A stretch of DNA of 31,367 nucleotides, taken from contig DJEG01000122.1 in NCBI GenBank assembly GCA_002431305.1, positions 1-31,367 of the forward strand, in the 5' to 3' direction. Under the pieces are notes generated by a model that saw only the letters and a list, made by a program, of their open reading frames with translations, did no database searches and was not told the DNA's origin. How positions within the stretch are numbered: position 1 is the stretch's first letter; each line of letters starts with the position of its first letter. Origin of the DNA: Ruminococcaceae bacterium UBA5904. GTDB lineage: Bacteria; Bacillota; Clostridia; Oscillospirales; Acutalibacteraceae. Of this stretch, positions 31,081 to 31,367 are shown in pieces. The translations under genes and the position numbers were made by a program.

Positions 31081-31367
31081 TATTTGTCCGCCTCCTTATC
31101 CTTGTAAACTCCGGGTTTAAAGTACGGAATCGTATTTGTATTCATATAATCAAGCGTCTGAAGGGGAGTCATCTTCCAGTTCGTCGGACAGTTTGTAAGG
31201 AGTTCGACGAATGTAAAGCCCTTGTCTGCCATCTGATATTCGAACGATTTTCTGATACCCTTCTTCGCGTCCATAATGCCCTTAGGCGAGTTTAATGCAA
31301 ATCTGGCGACATATGCGGGAGCCTCCAGCTGTGAAATAAGTTCGCACATTTTAAACGGATAGCCCGT
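31080..31367 (-). CDS. 2-oxoacid:ferredoxin oxidoreductase, beta subunit (C-terminal part)
   Basis: The gene runs off the window, so only about 95 C-terminal residues are seen, beginning TGYPFKMCELISQLEAPAYVARFAL. This part of the thiamine-diphosphate-binding beta subunit includes KGIRKSFEYQMADKGFTFVELLTNCPTNWKMTP (in part: KSFEYQ, FVELLTNCPTNW), where the CPTNW motif is typical of Kor/Vor beta subunits. The alpha and delta subunits are expected upstream, outside the window. The ATG at 31349 is internal, not the true start. Confidence 0.88.
   Translation of the reverse strand, partial: TGYPFKMCELISQLEAPAYVARFALNSPKGIMDAKKGIRKSFEYQMADKGFTFVELLTNCPTNWKMTPLQTLDYMNTNTIPYFKPGVYKDKEADK

Overview
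The window reads as chromosomal DNA of an anaerobic gut-type Firmicute, most likely a Clostridia/Oscillospiraceae-Ruminococcaceae relative. Supporting signs are strong AGGAG-type ribosome binding sites, near-consensus sigma-A promoters (TTGACA-17-TATAAT), a 2-oxoacid:ferredoxin oxidoreductase, a QueT transporter behind a structured leader, a BspA-like leucine-rich-repeat protein, and a very large secreted protein built from Cys-x2-Cys repeats. This assignment is inferred from gene content, not from a marker gene.

Layout. 1-3.7 kb (+): a DEDDh exonuclease with a C-terminal zinc-ribbon-like motif, overlapping a membrane-anchored N-acetylmuramoyl-alanine amidase, closed by a bidirectional terminator. 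3.7-5.9 kb (-): an LCP cell-wall ligase and an RluA-type pseudouridine synthase. 6.1-15.0 kb: a carbohydrate-use region with a GH35 beta-galactosidase (+), a GPH sugar:cation symporter (-), a HAD phosphatase (+), and then a four-gene operon (+) of TIM-barrel isomerase/epimerase, GH109-like Gfo/Idh/MocA enzyme, BadF-type sugar kinase and GH4 phospho-glycosidase. A perfect 12-bp palindrome lies midway between the divergent symporter and HAD promoters. 15.1-16.6 kb (+): a flavin-reductase-like protein, a small four-helix membrane protein and tRNA-Leu(UAG).

16.7-22.8 kb (-): a 2031-residue secreted protein with an amidase domain, an SH3-like domain, about 16 Cys-rich repeats interrupted by a Tyr/Ser/Trp-rich block, a von Willebrand A domain, B-repeat-like modules and a hydrophobic C-terminal tail without LPXTG. 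23.0-25.9 kb (-): queT behind a probable preQ1 riboswitch, followed by an OmpR-type response regulator and its histidine kinase. 26-29.4 kb: a DUF4474 membrane-anchored protein (+), a two-gene operon of a papain-like-fold protein and a GNAT_C-type acyltransferase-like protein (-), and a membrane-anchored glycerophosphodiester phosphodiesterase (+). 29.6-30.2 kb: a BspA-like gene whose 3' end is missing. 30.2-31.4 kb (-): the beta (partial) and gamma subunits of a 2-oxoacid:ferredoxin oxidoreductase plus a 110-residue unknown.

How it works together. The carbohydrate genes have no signal peptides, so the model is import of a small galactoside or amino-sugar glycoside by the symporter, followed by cytoplasmic cleavage. 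Two enzymes (GH4, GH109-like) belong to families using NAD-dependent redox chemistry. The rest is mostly cell-envelope: wall amidases, LCP ligase, large surface proteins and a VanS/VanR-like sensor pair. No CRISPR array, insertion sequence or phage gene was seen. No stretch over 300 bases lacks a gene; the longer intergenic gaps hold the promoters, riboswitch, tRNA and terminators listed.
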